DNA of 64,000 nt from contig JAAZZG010000002.1 of NCBI GenBank assembly GCA_014237715.1, positions 62,001 to 126,000 of the forward strand. The letters run 5' to 3'. A program made the position numbers and the translations under genes. Source of the DNA: Acidimicrobiales bacterium. Its GTDB lineage: Bacteria; Actinomycetota; Acidimicrobiia; Acidimicrobiales; MedAcidi-G1. The notes beneath the pieces are model-generated. The model did not search any database. It saw only the letters and a list, made by a program, of their open reading frames with translations, and was not told the origin of the DNA. Of this stretch, positions 24,664-34,086 are shown piece by piece; position 1 is the first letter of the stretch; every line of letters starts with the position of its first letter.

Positions 24664-25767
24664 TCAGCCGCGCGCCCTGGTCAGAGCGTCGGTGTACTCG
24701 ATCTCGAACTCACCGGTGTCCTCGATGAACTCGAGGCGCTCCATCGTCGCCGCGGACGGGTAGATGATCTGGTTGTCGAGCACCTCCTGGTCGATGAACT
24801 CCTCAGCGGCGCCGTTGGGGCTGGCGTACCAGTTGAAGTTCGTCAGTTGCGCACCGTTGTGGGCGTCCAACAGGAAGTTGATGAAGGCGAAAGCCGTGCA
24901 GGGATGCGGCGCGTCAACAAGGACGGCCATGCCGTCCACCCAGACCGTGCCACCCTCGTCGGGCACGAAGTAGGTGTACTCGCTCTCGCCCTCCTCGAAG
25001 TCCCAGAGGAAGTTGCCGCTGTAACCGTGACCGGCGATGGTCTCGCCGGCTACCACCAGCTCGCTGTACTGGTCCGAATCGAAGGCGGCGACCCGGCTGA
25101 CGGCGTCGGCGATGACCGCCTCGGCCTCGGCCAGCTCGTCGGCCGACGTGGAGTTCAGTGAGTAACCCAGGTACTTGAGCGCTGCGCCCATGGTCTCGCG
25201 TGGATCGTCCAGCAGGCTGATCTTGCCCGACAGGCCGTACTGCTCGGCGAGGTCGGCGTCGAAGAGCAGGCCCCAGGTCAGCGGGATGTCGTGCCCGGTC
25301 ACGCCTAGGTCCACGCCCACCCCGGTGGTTCCCCACTGGTAGGGCTGCGTGTAGGTGTTCCCCGGATCGAACGGCGGATCGGCGAACTTGTCGGCGATGT
25401 TGACGTGGTTGGGTACCGCGTCCTTCTGGATGGGCTGGATCAGAGCTTCGGACCTCAGGATTGAGATCATGTAGTCCGACGGGACGATTACGTCGTAGCC
25501 CGTTCCTCCGGGCGAGATCTTGGCAAACATCTCTTCGTTGGACGGGTAGAAGTCCTCGGTCACGGCGACCCCGAACTCGTCCTGGAACGCCGCGATCAGG
25601 TCAGGGTCCATGTACTCCGACCAGTTGAAGAACGCCAGGTCACCGTCGGTCTCGCCGGCGTCGCACTGCTTGAAGTCGCCTGCAGCTTCCTCAGAATCGC
25701 TGCCGCAACTAGCGGCTACGACGCTGAGGATGCCCAACAGGGCGACGATTCGAATCCACTTCCTCAT
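24664..25767 (-). CDS. Polyamine ABC transporter substrate-binding lipoprotein (PotD/SpuD-type)
   Basis: 367 residues from ATG 25767, preceded by GGAGGAAAGG; the frame continues upstream into the permease gene but without a signal peptide. The N-terminus is a lipoprotein signal (MRKWIRIV, hydrophobic LLGILSVV, lipobox AASC at about residue 20), placing the mature protein at the outer face of the membrane. The mature part begins FFNWSEYMDPDLIAAFQDEFGV and continues with EDFYPSNEEMFAKI, the pattern of spermidine/putrescine binding proteins. Acts with the two permeases and ATPase upstream. Specificity (putrescine, spermidine or another cation) is not decidable by eye. Confidence 0.92.
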   Translation of the reverse strand: MRKWIRIVALLGILSVVAASCGSDSEEAAGDFKQCDAGETDGDLAFFNWSEYMDPDLIAAFQDEFGVAVTEDFYPSNEEMFAKISPGGTGYDVIVPSDYMISILRSEALIQPIQKDAVPNHVNIADKFADPPFDPGNTYTQPYQWGTTGVGVDLGVTGHDIPLTWGLLFDADLAEQYGLSGKISLLDDPRETMGAALKYLGYSLNSTSADELAEAEAVIADAVSRVAAFDSDQYSELVVAGETIAGHGYSGNFLWDFEEGESEYTYFVPDEGGTVWVDGMAVLVDAPHPCTAFAFINFLLDAHNGAQLTNFNWYASPNGAAEEFIDQEVLDNQIIYPSAATMERLEFIEDTGEFEIEYTDALTRARG

Positions 25768-25772
25768 AGCAC

Positions 25773-26630
25773 TCACCTTTCCTCCCTCTCCGAGCCCGTT
25801 GCCCGGGAGATCACGAGCGACGCCATGACGAATGCCATGGACGCCGCCAACATCACGACCGACACGGAGTTCACGAGGGGGGTGACCCCCTTGCGCAACA
25901 TGCCGAACACGTACACCGACAGCGGGGTGCCTCCCACCGCGGAGACGAAGCTGGATACCACCACGTCGTCCAGCGAGATGGTCACCGCCAGCAGGGCCCC
26001 ACCGATCACGCCCGGCATGATTTGGGGCAGGGTGACCCGGCGAAAGGCCTGCCAACGGTTGGCGTAAAGGTCGGCGGCCGCCTCCTCCATGGAGGCGTCC
26101 AGGTTGGCCAGACGGGCCCGTACCACCACCGACACGAACGAGATGTTGAACGCCACGTGGCTGAACACCAGCTTCTCGAGGCCGTTCTGGAGGTTGACGC
26201 CGGGAATCCAGTCGAACCATGACGCCGTCTCGCTGAAGAAGACCAGCATCATCACGGCCATGGTGACGTCGGGGATGATGATCGGCAGGTAGAGGACAGC
26301 GTCGAAGGCCTTCTGGCCCCACCACCGGAACCGTTCGAGGGCCAACGCTCCAGCTGTGCCCAGCACTACCGAGATCAGCGTCGACACCACGCACACCTTG
26401 ACCGACACCCAAATCGAGGACTGGATGTTGTCGTTGGCGAACAGGTCTGAGTACCAGTCCAGCGTGAAGCCGTTCCAGTTTCCCACCGCGTTGCTGTCGT
26501 TGAACGAGAAGACGCAGAGCACGACGATCGGGGCGTAGAAGAAGGCGAACACGGCCGCCGAGTGGCCGCGAAGCAGCCAGCGACTAGCCCCCTGGGGTTC
26601 AGCGGTCGACTTGGCGACGCCCTTGCTCAC
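25773..26630 (-). CDS. Polyamine ABC transporter permease (PotC-type)
   Basis: 285 residues from GTG 26630, chosen because it sits at the stop of the upstream permease gene (4-bp overlap) and begins just before the first membrane segment (SAAVFAFFYAPIVVLCVFSF). About six transmembrane helices. The coupling loop EEAAADLYANRWQAFRRVTLPQIMPGV is the EAA motif that contacts the ATPase. Inner-membrane subunit that forms the channel with the PotB-type permease. The substrate-binding protein gene follows after only 5 bp. Confidence 0.92.
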   Translation of the reverse strand: MSKGVAKSTAEPQGASRWLLRGHSAAVFAFFYAPIVVLCVFSFNDSNAVGNWNGFTLDWYSDLFANDNIQSSIWVSVKVCVVSTLISVVLGTAGALALERFRWWGQKAFDAVLYLPIIIPDVTMAVMMLVFFSETASWFDWIPGVNLQNGLEKLVFSHVAFNISFVSVVVRARLANLDASMEEAAADLYANRWQAFRRVTLPQIMPGVIGGALLAVTISLDDVVVSSFVSAVGGTPLSVYVFGMLRKGVTPLVNSVSVVMLAASMAFVMASLVISRATGSEREER

Positions 26631-27547
26631 AGGTTCTTCCCCCCAGCCCGGAAGTAGATGAGTGTGCTGACGAGCATCACGCCGAGGACCACCACCGACA
26701 CTGCCGAACCCACCGGCCCGTTCCGGGCCGAGAGGAACTGCAGCACGATGTAACTGCCCAGCAGGCCCTCCTTGTTGCCGCCCAGGATGGCTGGGGTGAC
26801 GTAGGCCCCGAAGCTGGGCACGAAGACCAGCATCGAACCAGCAATGACGCCAGGGCGCGACAGCGGCCACACCACCCGGCGAAAGGCCGCCCAGCCACTG
26901 GCGTAGAGGTCACGGGCACCTTCTACGAGGCTCCAGTCGACGCGCTCGATGGCCGCGTACAGAGGAAGCACCATGAACGGCAAGTAGCCGTAGACGAGGC
27001 CCAGGATCACCGCATTGGAGGTGAACAAGATGCGTCCATCCCCTAGACCGAGCAACTCCAGGCCCTGGGTCACGAGCCCGTCGCTGTCAAGCAGCACCCG
27101 CCAGGCGTAAGTCCGGATCAGGAAGTTTGACCAGAACGGGATCATCACCGCGACCAGGAGCATGTTGCGCACAGCCGGGCTGCGGGTCGAAATGAAGTAG
27201 GCCAGCGGGTAAGCCAGCACCAGGCAGATCAGCGTGGCCAGCACGGCCATCCACAGCGACCGCCAGGCAACCGTCATGATGATGTCGTCGCCGAGGCGGG
27301 CGTAGGCGTTCAAGTTGAAGTCGCGTAACTCGGTCCGGCCGGTGCTGGTGCGGGTGGCGAAGGAGTAGGCCACCACGAATCCCAGCGGGGCAACGAAGAA
27401 GATCAGCAAATAGACGATGGTGGGCAGCCCCAGCAGGAAGCCCTGACGCGCCTTGGCGCGTTCGGCCTGGTGCTCCAGACCCAGTGTGGCCACCTCGGTG
27501 GTGTCCTCCAGTTCCGGGGCGTCGCCCGGAGGTGCCTCGACGGGCAT
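26627..27547 (-). CDS. Polyamine ABC transporter permease (PotB-type)
   Basis: 306 residues from ATG 27547, whose first base is the last base of the ATPase stop codon (TGATG). An N-terminal cytoplasmic stretch of about 35 residues precedes the first helix (FLLGLPTIVYLLIFFVAPLGF), followed by five more. The EAA loop LVEGARDLYASGWAAFRRVVWPLSRPGV contacts the ATPase. The set of ATPase, two permeases and a binding protein in this order is the usual potABCD arrangement for spermidine/putrescine uptake. Confidence 0.92.
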   Translation of the reverse strand: MPVEAPPGDAPELEDTTEVATLGLEHQAERAKARQGFLLGLPTIVYLLIFFVAPLGFVVAYSFATRTSTGRTELRDFNLNAYARLGDDIIMTVAWRSLWMAVLATLICLVLAYPLAYFISTRSPAVRNMLLVAVMIPFWSNFLIRTYAWRVLLDSDGLVTQGLELLGLGDGRILFTSNAVILGLVYGYLPFMVLPLYAAIERVDWSLVEGARDLYASGWAAFRRVVWPLSRPGVIAGSMLVFVPSFGAYVTPAILGGNKEGLLGSYIVLQFLSARNGPVGSAVSVVVLGVMLVSTLIYFRAGGKNL

Positions 27548-28644
27548 CAGCCGGTCACCACCGCGGCGTGGTCGGGCTCGAAGGACACCGTGACGTCGTC
27601 GCCCACGTCCCGACGGTCGCCGGCCAGGGTGGCTGGACAACGGACCTCGAGGTGCATCCAGTCCACGCCGATGCCGTAGACAACGGCGTTGCCCAGATAG
27701 GTCACGGTCTCCACCCGGCCCTCGACGCAATGACGATCCATAGGCGCCTCGCCCCGGCGGTGCACGGTGAGTCGCTCGGGTCGGACGGTGACGGCCACTG
27801 ACGACCCGGACGGCTGGTCCGACGACAGGCGGAGGCGGTCGCCGTTCGCCAGCACAACCTCCTCGCCACTGGCCACCGTGGCCTCGAGGAAGTTGGTCTG
27901 TCCGATGAAGTCGGCCACGAATCGGGTGGTGGGCCGCTCGTAGATGGCCTCGGGCGTGTCGACCTGTAGGAGCCGACCCTCATGCATGACGCCGATGCGG
28001 TCACTCATGGTGACCGCCTCCTCTTGGTCGTGGGTGACGTAAACGAAGGTGATGCCGACCTCGCGTTGGAGGTTCTTAAGTTCGAACTGCATCTGCTGAC
28101 GGAGCTTCAGGTCGAGAGCTCCCAGCGGCTCATCCAACAGGAGCACCTCGGGCCGGTTCACCAACGCCCGGGCCAAAGCCACCCGCTGCTGCTGGCCACC
28201 CGACAACTGGGTGGGCTTGCGGTGGGCCATGGAACCCATCTCAACCAGGTCGATGGCCCAGTCGATGAGGTCCTTGCGCTCGGAAGCGGGGACCTTGCGC
28301 ATCTCGAGCCCGAAGCCGACGTTGGCGGCCACCGTCATGTGGGGGAATAGCGCGTAGCTCTGGAAGACGGTGTTGACGGGTCGCTTGTTTGGCGGCCGGA
28401 GGCCCATCTCCTCACCGTGGATACGGATGGACCCGGCGGTCGGCAGTTCGAGGCCGGCCACCATGCGCAGAGTGGTGGTCTTGCCACAGCCTGACGGGCC
28501 GAGCAGGGAGAAGAACTCGCCATCCATGACGGTGAGGTCAATGTGGTCCACCGCAGTCACCTCGGTGCCTGAGCGATCGCCGAAGCGCTTGACCACTCCA
28601 GCCAACTCGACGGCTGGGCCCTGCCCGTTCGTGGTTCCGTTCAT
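27547..28644 (-). CDS. Polyamine ABC transporter ATP-binding protein (PotA-type)
   Basis: 365 residues from ATG 28644, preceded by GGAGG. Walker [10 protein letters not shown] at 49-57, Q-loop in [15 protein letters not shown], signature [15 protein letters not shown], Walker [13 protein letters not shown], and switch His in VTHDQEEA. The C-terminal third carries a TOBE-type domain ([15 protein letters not shown]), as in PotA. Hydrolyses ATP at the cytoplasmic face to drive import. First gene of the leftward transporter operon; the divergent region upstream (28645-28861) holds its probable promoter and operators. Confidence 0.93.
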   Translation of the reverse strand: MNGTTNGQGPAVELAGVVKRFGDRSGTEVTAVDHIDLTVMDGEFFSLLGPSGCGKTTTLRMVAGLELPTAGSIRIHGEEMGLRPPNKRPVNTVFQSYALFPHMTVAANVGFGLEMRKVPASERKDLIDWAIDLVEMGSMAHRKPTQLSGGQQQRVALARALVNRPEVLLLDEPLGALDLKLRQQMQFELKNLQREVGITFVYVTHDQEEAVTMSDRIGVMHEGRLLQVDTPEAIYERPTTRFVADFIGQTNFLEATVASGEEVVLANGDRLRLSSDQPSGSSVAVTVRPERLTVHRRGEAPMDRHCVEGRVETVTYLGNAVVYGIGVDWMHLEVRCPATLAGDRRDVGDDVTVSFEPDHAAVVTG

Positions 28645-28861
28645 CGATTCGGTCCTCCCCGTCCCTCGTCTGAACCCGCCAGACCCCTTCTGGAGTACCG
28701 GCCGGGCCACTCGAACCCGGGCACGGAGGGACTACTCTCCATGCCATGCGGCACACTACTGAATTCGTCGTCCAGCTGCCAGTTATACAATGGATTTCGT
28801 CGTTCAATAGCATTTCTGCTACCTGTTCCGTTGGAATGACCGAGACCGGCAAGGACAGCCG
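28645..28861. promoter_or_regulatory. Divergent control region of transporter operon and DAO-type oxidase
   Basis: About 217 bases, locally AT-rich near 28755-28815. It holds two TTCGTCGT elements on the same strand 32 bp apart (28764 and 28796, about three helical turns); the second forms an imperfect inverted repeat (28786-28804, 5 of 9 paired), and resembles the palindrome at 57054-57072. TACAAT at 28786-28791, 16 bp after TTCGTC, could be a rightward promoter. The binding factor is unknown; the Lrp protein at 22663 is one candidate. Confidence 0.5.
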
Positions 28862-30304
28862 ATGAGGGCGGATTCCTTCCTGATAGCCGCCGAAGGAGGC
28901 CCACGCAGCGACGTGGTGGATGCGGCGCTGGCCGACTCGGCCCCCACGGTGCTCTGGCTGGACCAACCCGCCCGACCGGTTGCCGCTCCAGCGCTAGACG
29001 GTCCGACCACCGCCGACCTCGTGGTCGTGGGCGGAGGTTTCACCGGATTGTGGACCGCGTTGTGCGCGGTCGAGGCCGACCCAGGGCGGACGGTCGTGGT
29101 GCTGGAAGCCAACGAGACGGCAGCGGGCGCAACGGGGCGCAACGGTGGGTTTTGCGACGCCTCACTCACCCACGGCCTGGAGAACGGGGTGGCCCACTGG
29201 CCCGAGGAGATCGCCGACCTGGTCCGACTCGGCGATGAGAACCTGGGCGAGATCGTGGCCACCATCGACCGCCACGACATCGACTGCGGAGCTGAACGGA
29301 CCGGTGAGTTGAACGTCGCAGTCGCCGACTGGCAGGCCGTCGAGTTGGCCGATGCCGTGGACGTTCACCTCGCCCACGGCATCGAGGCCACCCTGCTTGA
29401 CGCCCCGACGACCCGGTCCCGGGTCGACTCTCCGCTGTACCGGGCCGGACTGCTGATACCCAACCGCACGGTGATGCTGGACCCGGCCCGCCTGGCTTGG
29501 GGCCTGCGGACCGCTGCCGAGAGCCTGGGCGTCCGGTTCTACGACCACAGCGCCGTCCGGTCTTTGGAGGCCACCCTGAGCAGCATTCGGGTCGGCACCG
29601 ACCACGGCACGGTCACAACGGACCGTGCGGTGGTGGCCACCAACGCCTACCAATCGCCGATTCGGGCCATCCGAAAGAGGGTGGCACCGGTCTACGACCA
29701 CGTACTGGCTACCGAGCCCCTGTCGTCGACGCAGTTGGCGTCCCTGGGCTGGATGGGCCGGGAGGGACTGTCCGACGTGGGCAACCAGTTCCACTACTAC
29801 CGCCTCACCCCCGACGACCGGATCCTGTGGGGTGGGTGGGACGCGCTGTACCACTTCGGCAACCGGGTGGGCCCGGACCACGAACAAAGCGAGTCGACCA
29901 CCCGTACCCTGGCCCGACACTTCCTGGCGACCTTCCCCCAACTGGAGGGCATCCGGTTCACTCACCGATGGGGCGGCCCGATCGCCACCACCAGCCGCTT
30001 CACCTGCACGTGGGGCACAAGCCACCGGGGGCGGGCCGCATGGGTCGCCGGGTACACCGGGCTCGGGGTGGGGGCCAGCCGGTTCGGTGCCCGGGTGGCC
30101 CTGGATCTGGTCGACGGAATCACCTCGGAACGAACTTCGCTGGAGATGGTTCAACGGGCCCCGTTTCCGTTCCCCCCAGAACCGCTGCGCTGGCCGGCCA
30201 TCCAGCTCACCCGCCGGGCGATCAAGAACTGCGACCGTCGGGATGGACGACGCGGGCCCTGGCTGTCGCTACTGGACCGCTTCGGAATCGGCTTCGACAG
30301 CTGA
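28862..30304 (+). CDS. FAD-dependent amine/amino acid oxidoreductase (DAO family)
   Basis: 480 residues. FAD-binding motif VVVGGGFTGLWTALCAVE (about 58-75), then GATGRNGGF, typical of DadA, PuuB and sarcosine oxidase-like enzymes; the C-terminal GYTGLGVGASRFGARVA closes the FAD site. Family members oxidise C-N bonds of amino acids, N-methyl amino acids or gamma-glutamyl-polyamines. Divergent from the polyamine transporter operon, so a role in oxidising imported polyamine or its glutamylated form is plausible. A paralogue follows directly. An AAGGA precedes the ATG. Substrate not determined. Confidence 0.87.
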   Translation: MRADSFLIAAEGGPRSDVVDAALADSAPTVLWLDQPARPVAAPALDGPTTADLVVVGGGFTGLWTALCAVEADPGRTVVVLEANETAAGATGRNGGFCDASLTHGLENGVAHWPEEIADLVRLGDENLGEIVATIDRHDIDCGAERTGELNVAVADWQAVELADAVDVHLAHGIEATLLDAPTTRSRVDSPLYRAGLLIPNRTVMLDPARLAWGLRTAAESLGVRFYDHSAVRSLEATLSSIRVGTDHGTVTTDRAVVATNAYQSPIRAIRKRVAPVYDHVLATEPLSSTQLASLGWMGREGLSDVGNQFHYYRLTPDDRILWGGWDALYHFGNRVGPDHEQSESTTRTLARHFLATFPQLEGIRFTHRWGGPIATTSRFTCTWGTSHRGRAAWVAGYTGLGVGASRFGARVALDLVDGITSERTSLEMVQRAPFPFPPEPLRWPAIQLTRRAIKNCDRRDGRRGPWLSLLDRFGIGFDS

Positions 30305-30351
30305 CCGCCTGGTGGTCATACCCGAACCGCCCGCCACCTAGGTTCGACCCG

Positions 30352-31761
30352 ATGGATAACCTTGAGGAACCCCGCGACGACCGTGCCGTCTCGTTCTGGC
30401 ACGACACCGTGCCCGGGTCTCTCGACCCCCGCCCGGCCCTTCAAGGCGACCGGGATGCCGACGTGGCCATCGTGGGCGCCGGTTTCACAGGCCTCTGGAC
30501 CGCCTACCACCTACTGCGAATCGACCCCGGCCTTCGCGTCGTGGTCGTGGAACGCGAGATCGCCGGATTTGGTGCCTCGGGACGAAACGGAGGCTGGGCC
30601 CTCGGCGAGTACAGCATCAGCCCTATGGACTGGGCCGCCCGATCCACCCCGGAGGCCGCTGTCCGCCAGATGCGTGGACTGTACGACGCCATCGACGACA
30701 TTGGCCGAGTGGCCGAGGTCGAGGGCATTGACTGCCACTACGCCAAGGGCGGCTGGATCGACATGGCCCGCAGCGGCCCCCAGGCCGAACGGATCGGCGC
30801 CGGCGTGCGGGCCCGGCACGCCCTCGGGCTGACCGACGACGACGTTCATTGGGTGGACGGCGACGAGGCCCGTTCGTTATGCAACGCCACCGACGTGGTC
30901 GGCGGCTGGTTCAACCGACACGTAGCGGCCATCCACCCGAGCCGGCTGGTGCGAGGTCTGGCCGAAGCCGTAGAACGCCTGGGTGGCACCATCCACGAAC
31001 GGACCGCGGTGTCGGCCATCCACCCTGCCGACCCGACCAGTTCAGCCCGGCTGGACACCGACCGGGGCACGGTGCGGGCGGACGTCGTGGTGCGGGCCAC
31101 CGAGGGCTACACCCGGGACCTGGCCGGCCACCGCCGCACCCTCGTCCCTCTGTACTCGATGATGGTGGCCACTGAACCACTGTCGAACGCCGTGTGGGAC
31201 GAGATCGGCCTGACCGACCGGCCCACGTTCGGCGATGGCCGCAATCTCATCATCTACGGCCAACGCACAGCCGACGGCCGCATCGCCATGGGGGGAAGGG
31301 GAGCGCCCTACCAGTTCGGGTCGAAGGTCTCGTCGACCACCGGGGTTCACCACGAGGTGCATGACAAGGTCGAAGCCTCGCTGCGGCAACTGTTCCCGGT
31401 GTTGGGTGAAGCGGCGATTACCCACCGGTGGGGTGGCGTCATGGGCCTGGCCCGCGACTGGGTCCCATCGTGTGGCTTCGACCGGCCCTCGGGCATGGCG
31501 TGGGCTGGCGGCTACGTGGGCGACGGAGTAGCCACCGCCAAACTGGCCGGGCACACCATCGCTGAACTGATCACTGGGACGGCGAGTGGCCGCATTGACC
31601 TCCCATGGATCGGCCACCAGGCCCGGAGGTGGGAACCCGAGCCACTGCGCTGGGTGGGTGTCACCGCTGGCCTTTGGATGGCCGCAGGTGCCGACCGGGC
31701 AGAGGCCCGCACCGGCCAACCGTCTCGTCGGGTGGAATGGCTGAACCGGCTCCTGCGGTAG
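30352..31761 (+). CDS. FAD-dependent amine/amino acid oxidoreductase (DAO family), paralogue
   Basis: 469 residues from ATG 30352. FAD motif AIVGAGFTGLWTAYHLL near residue 40, GASGRNGGWALGEYSI, and the C-terminal GGYVGDGVATAKLAGHTIAEL. Same family and same GFTGLWTA core as the preceding gene, 47 bp upstream, but divergent elsewhere, so probably an old tandem duplication with different substrates. Likely oxidises a secondary or primary amine with O2 or a quinone as acceptor. Probably cotranscribed with the preceding gene. Confidence 0.87.
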   Translation: MDNLEEPRDDRAVSFWHDTVPGSLDPRPALQGDRDADVAIVGAGFTGLWTAYHLLRIDPGLRVVVVEREIAGFGASGRNGGWALGEYSISPMDWAARSTPEAAVRQMRGLYDAIDDIGRVAEVEGIDCHYAKGGWIDMARSGPQAERIGAGVRARHALGLTDDDVHWVDGDEARSLCNATDVVGGWFNRHVAAIHPSRLVRGLAEAVERLGGTIHERTAVSAIHPADPTSSARLDTDRGTVRADVVVRATEGYTRDLAGHRRTLVPLYSMMVATEPLSNAVWDEIGLTDRPTFGDGRNLIIYGQRTADGRIAMGGRGAPYQFGSKVSSTTGVHHEVHDKVEASLRQLFPVLGEAAITHRWGGVMGLARDWVPSCGFDRPSGMAWAGGYVGDGVATAKLAGHTIAELITGTASGRIDLPWIGHQARRWEPEPLRWVGVTAGLWMAAGADRAEARTGQPSRRVEWLNRLLR

Positions 31762-31894
31762 CAGCCACAGCCACTCTTGCACCCCACTTGGGAGCCATCG
31801 GCCTTCGCACGATCAGCCTCGGCGAGCCCATCGAGCTCGGTTCGACCGACGACAAGCGATAGGCCACCGGGTCGGATCCCACCGGCAGCGCGAC

Positions 31895-32152
31895 TTAGGA
31901 ACCCGCCGTCAGGTGTGCAATTAGTGCATCGGGTGACGGGTTGGTGACCGCCCGGCCGTCGGGCAGGACGACCGTGGGCACCGTCTCGGCTCCGTCGTTC
32001 ACCGAGCGGACGAAAGCTGCTGCCTCCGGGTCCTCCCAGATGTCCCGCAGTTCGACGTCGACACCCGCGCCCTCAAGCGCGCCCAGTAGACGGGTGCAGA
32101 ACCCGCACATCCGACGCCAATAGACGACCGTGGTACCTGTCTCGTCAGTCAT
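31895..32152 (-). CDS. Glutaredoxin-like (mycoredoxin-type) protein
   Basis: 85 residues with a thioredoxin fold: redox motif CGFC (Cys16, Cys19) after the first strand, cis-Pro in ETVPTVVLPDG, and a C-terminal helix. Length and lack of a signal peptide fit actinobacterial mycoredoxins, which reduce mycothiol mixed disulfides in the cytoplasm; other glutaredoxin-like roles are possible. The ATG overlaps the stop of the TetR gene by 4 bp, so it is cotranscribed with the regulator. Confidence 0.87.
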   Translation of the reverse strand: MTDETGTTVVYWRRMCGFCTRLLGALEGAGVDVELRDIWEDPEAAAFVRSVNDGAETVPTVVLPDGRAVTNPSPDALIAHLTAGS

Positions 32153-32793
32153 GGCTTCTCGGTTCCAGGATCAAGGACGGCCACCAGTGCGTCAGCCAGT
32201 CGGGCACAGAGTCGACCACGGTCGGTAGCGCCCAACAGCACCGGGTTGTTGATCCCCTGACCCAGCACGACCAGCAGGTCGGCAAGTTCATCCGGATCGC
32301 CGTCGGCGATTCGCCCCGCCGCTTGGCCCAACTCCACGAACCGCCGATTGGCAACTCGAGCCGTAGCCTCGTGACGGCGGTAGGCGTCGCGTAGTGAGCG
32401 ACTCTCGGGCAGCCGGGCCAGGGCGGCCCGCATGACCAGTGCGTCGGCAGAAAAGGCTTCGCACAGGCCGTCGACCAAAGCGGTCATCGTCCCGGCCAAC
32501 CCGTGGTCCAGTAGGTGCTCCGCCGTCAGCGGGCGGGTACTGGCCTCCACCACCCCGTCTAGCGCCCGGTCGAAGGCGGCGGCCAGCAGGCCGTCACGCC
32601 CATCGGGAAACCGGTTGTAGATGGTGGCCACGCTCACCCCGGCGTCGGTCGCCACCTGCTCAGCGGTAAACGAGCCGTCACTCCGTAACCGGGCCAGCGT
32701 GGCCTCCACCAGGGCGGCACGGGTCCGGGCGGCCCGTCCGTCAGGGGTCCGTTCCGGCCCGACGATCTCGAAGGCGGCCTCCTGACTGGACAT
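32149..32793 (-). CDS. TetR family transcriptional regulator
   Basis: 214 residues from ATG 32793; a GTG at 32811 would add six residues. N-terminal TetR helix-turn-helix: RAALVEATLARLRSDG, then FTAEQVATDAGVSVATIYNRF. The C-terminal part is an all-helical ligand-binding domain. Divergent from the acyl-CoA-dehydrogenase-like gene at 32860 across an AT-rich spacer with inverted repeats, so it probably represses that gene and itself. The regulated enzymes suggest an acyl-CoA or aromatic ligand, but this is inference. Confidence 0.88.
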   Translation of the reverse strand: MSSQEAAFEIVGPERTPDGRAARTRAALVEATLARLRSDGSFTAEQVATDAGVSVATIYNRFPDGRDGLLAAAFDRALDGVVEASTRPLTAEHLLDHGLAGTMTALVDGLCEAFSADALVMRAALARLPESRSLRDAYRRHEATARVANRRFVELGQAAGRIADGDPDELADLLVVLGQGINNPVLLGATDRGRLCARLADALVAVLDPGTEKP

Positions 32794-32859
32794 ACTCAAA
32801 CTGTAGATCACTTCTATCTAAATTTGACGTTTCTAGAAGGATATTCTATATTTCTGCCC
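32794..32859. promoter_or_regulatory. TetR divergent promoter/operator region
   Basis: AT-rich gap with short inverted repeats: TAGAT (32804-32808) with ATCTA (32816-32820), and TAGAA (32834-32838) with TTCTA (32844-32848), plus the palindrome TTCTAGAA at 32831-32838. Either could be the TetR operator controlling both flanking genes. Confidence 0.5.
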
Positions 32860-34035
32860 ATGTCCTCCCTCCCCAGGGTGACCGCGTCCGATCTACTCCC
32901 CGCCGCCCGGACACTCGGACCGTCGCTAGCCGAACGCGCCGAACGCGCCGAGGCTGAACGCACCCTGCCCGACGACGTGGTGGCAGACCTACGCGATGCA
33001 GGGCTATTTCGCCTCCTCACCCCCGCCGACCTAGGCGGGCCGGAGGCCGACGTGGCCACCGCATCGCAGGTGATCGCCGAGGTGGCCCGCCATGACGGCG
33101 GCGCGGCGTGGTGTGTGATGATCGCCGGGACCACCTCCCTCATGGCCGGGTTCCTGCCCGAGGACGTGGCCTTTCTGGTCTTCGGCTCCCCTGACTCCTG
33201 TGCCGGCGGATACGCCGCCCCGGTGGGCACCGCCACCCCAGTCGACGGAGGCCTACGCGTCTCGGGCACCTGGGCATGGGGCTCAGGTACTCGCCACTGC
33301 ACCTGGATCGGCGGGGGTGCCCGCATCGTCGACCCCGATGGAAAACCGGCCCGCCGGGCTGACGGCCTGGTAGCTCCGTTCGTGTTCTTCGACCGCGACG
33401 ACGTCGAGCACCTTGACACCTGGCACGTCACCGGACTCTCTGGCAGTGGGTCGACTGACTACCGCGTCGAGGACACCTTCGTCCCCGAGGGCCGGTGGCT
33501 CCAGATGATGGACGCCACGCCTCGCCTCGACGGCCCCACCTGGCGCTTCCCCTTCTACGGAATGCTGGCCATCGGCATCGCCTCGGTGTCCATCGGCCTC
33601 TTGGATGGCGCCGTCGACCGATTTGGAGAGTTGGCCACAGCCAAGAAGCCCGAGGGCTCAAAGCGAACGCTGGCTGAACGAGCCTCCGGGCAGGCGGCTC
33701 TCTCCACCGCTGAGGCCACCGCCCGATCCAGCCGGGCCTTCCTGCACGACGCCATCGGCGAGGCGTGGACCACCGCAGCAGCCGGCGACCCCCTCACCCT
33801 CGAGCACCGACGCAGCCTCAGGCTGGCGGCCTGCGATGCTGCCCAGCGCTGCGCCGACGCCTTAATCACACTCGGACGTGAGGCGGGTGGAGCAGCGGTG
33901 TACCTCCGAGAACCGCTTCAGCGAAAGATCCGCGACGGCCAGGTCGCCGCCACTCACGCAATGGTGGCTCCCCGCATTCACGAGCTCACCGGCCGGCTGG
34001 CCCTCGGTCTCGAGACCGACACCACCCTTCTCTAG
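32860..34035 (+). CDS. Acyl-CoA dehydrogenase-like flavoprotein (group D flavin monooxygenase type)
   Basis: 391 residues from ATG 32860 (an in-frame ATG at 32824 lies within the control region). The N-terminal helix ARTLGPSLAERAERAEAER, central VSGTWAWGSGTRHCTWIG and C-terminal helical ACAD domain resemble the HsaA / HpaB-C / DszC branch, which uses FADH2 or FMNH2 supplied by a reductase to hydroxylate aromatics, more than true acyl-CoA dehydrogenases. Divergent from the TetR gene and followed by an acyl-CoA dehydrogenase, enoyl-CoA hydratase and nitroreductase-family flavoprotein, the last a possible source of reduced flavin. Confidence 0.8.
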   Translation: MSSLPRVTASDLLPAARTLGPSLAERAERAEAERTLPDDVVADLRDAGLFRLLTPADLGGPEADVATASQVIAEVARHDGGAAWCVMIAGTTSLMAGFLPEDVAFLVFGSPDSCAGGYAAPVGTATPVDGGLRVSGTWAWGSGTRHCTWIGGGARIVDPDGKPARRADGLVAPFVFFDRDDVEHLDTWHVTGLSGSGSTDYRVEDTFVPEGRWLQMMDATPRLDGPTWRFPFYGMLAIGIASVSIGLLDGAVDRFGELATAKKPEGSKRTLAERASGQAALSTAEATARSSRAFLHDAIGEAWTTAAAGDPLTLEHRRSLRLAACDAAQRCADALITLGREAGGAAVYLREPLQRKIRDGQVAATHAMVAPRIHELTGRLALGLETDTTLL

Positions 34036-34086
34036 GGACTGGTCTCTAGGGTCTCCGGAACACCACTCCCCAACCGGCAGACACCC

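Noticed and set aside
31762-31894. Possible small gene in the 133-bp gap after the second DAO gene
   Set aside because: A 41-codon frame ending at 31862 starts inside the preceding gene, has no ribosome-binding site and no recognisable features. Nothing else is seen in the gap.
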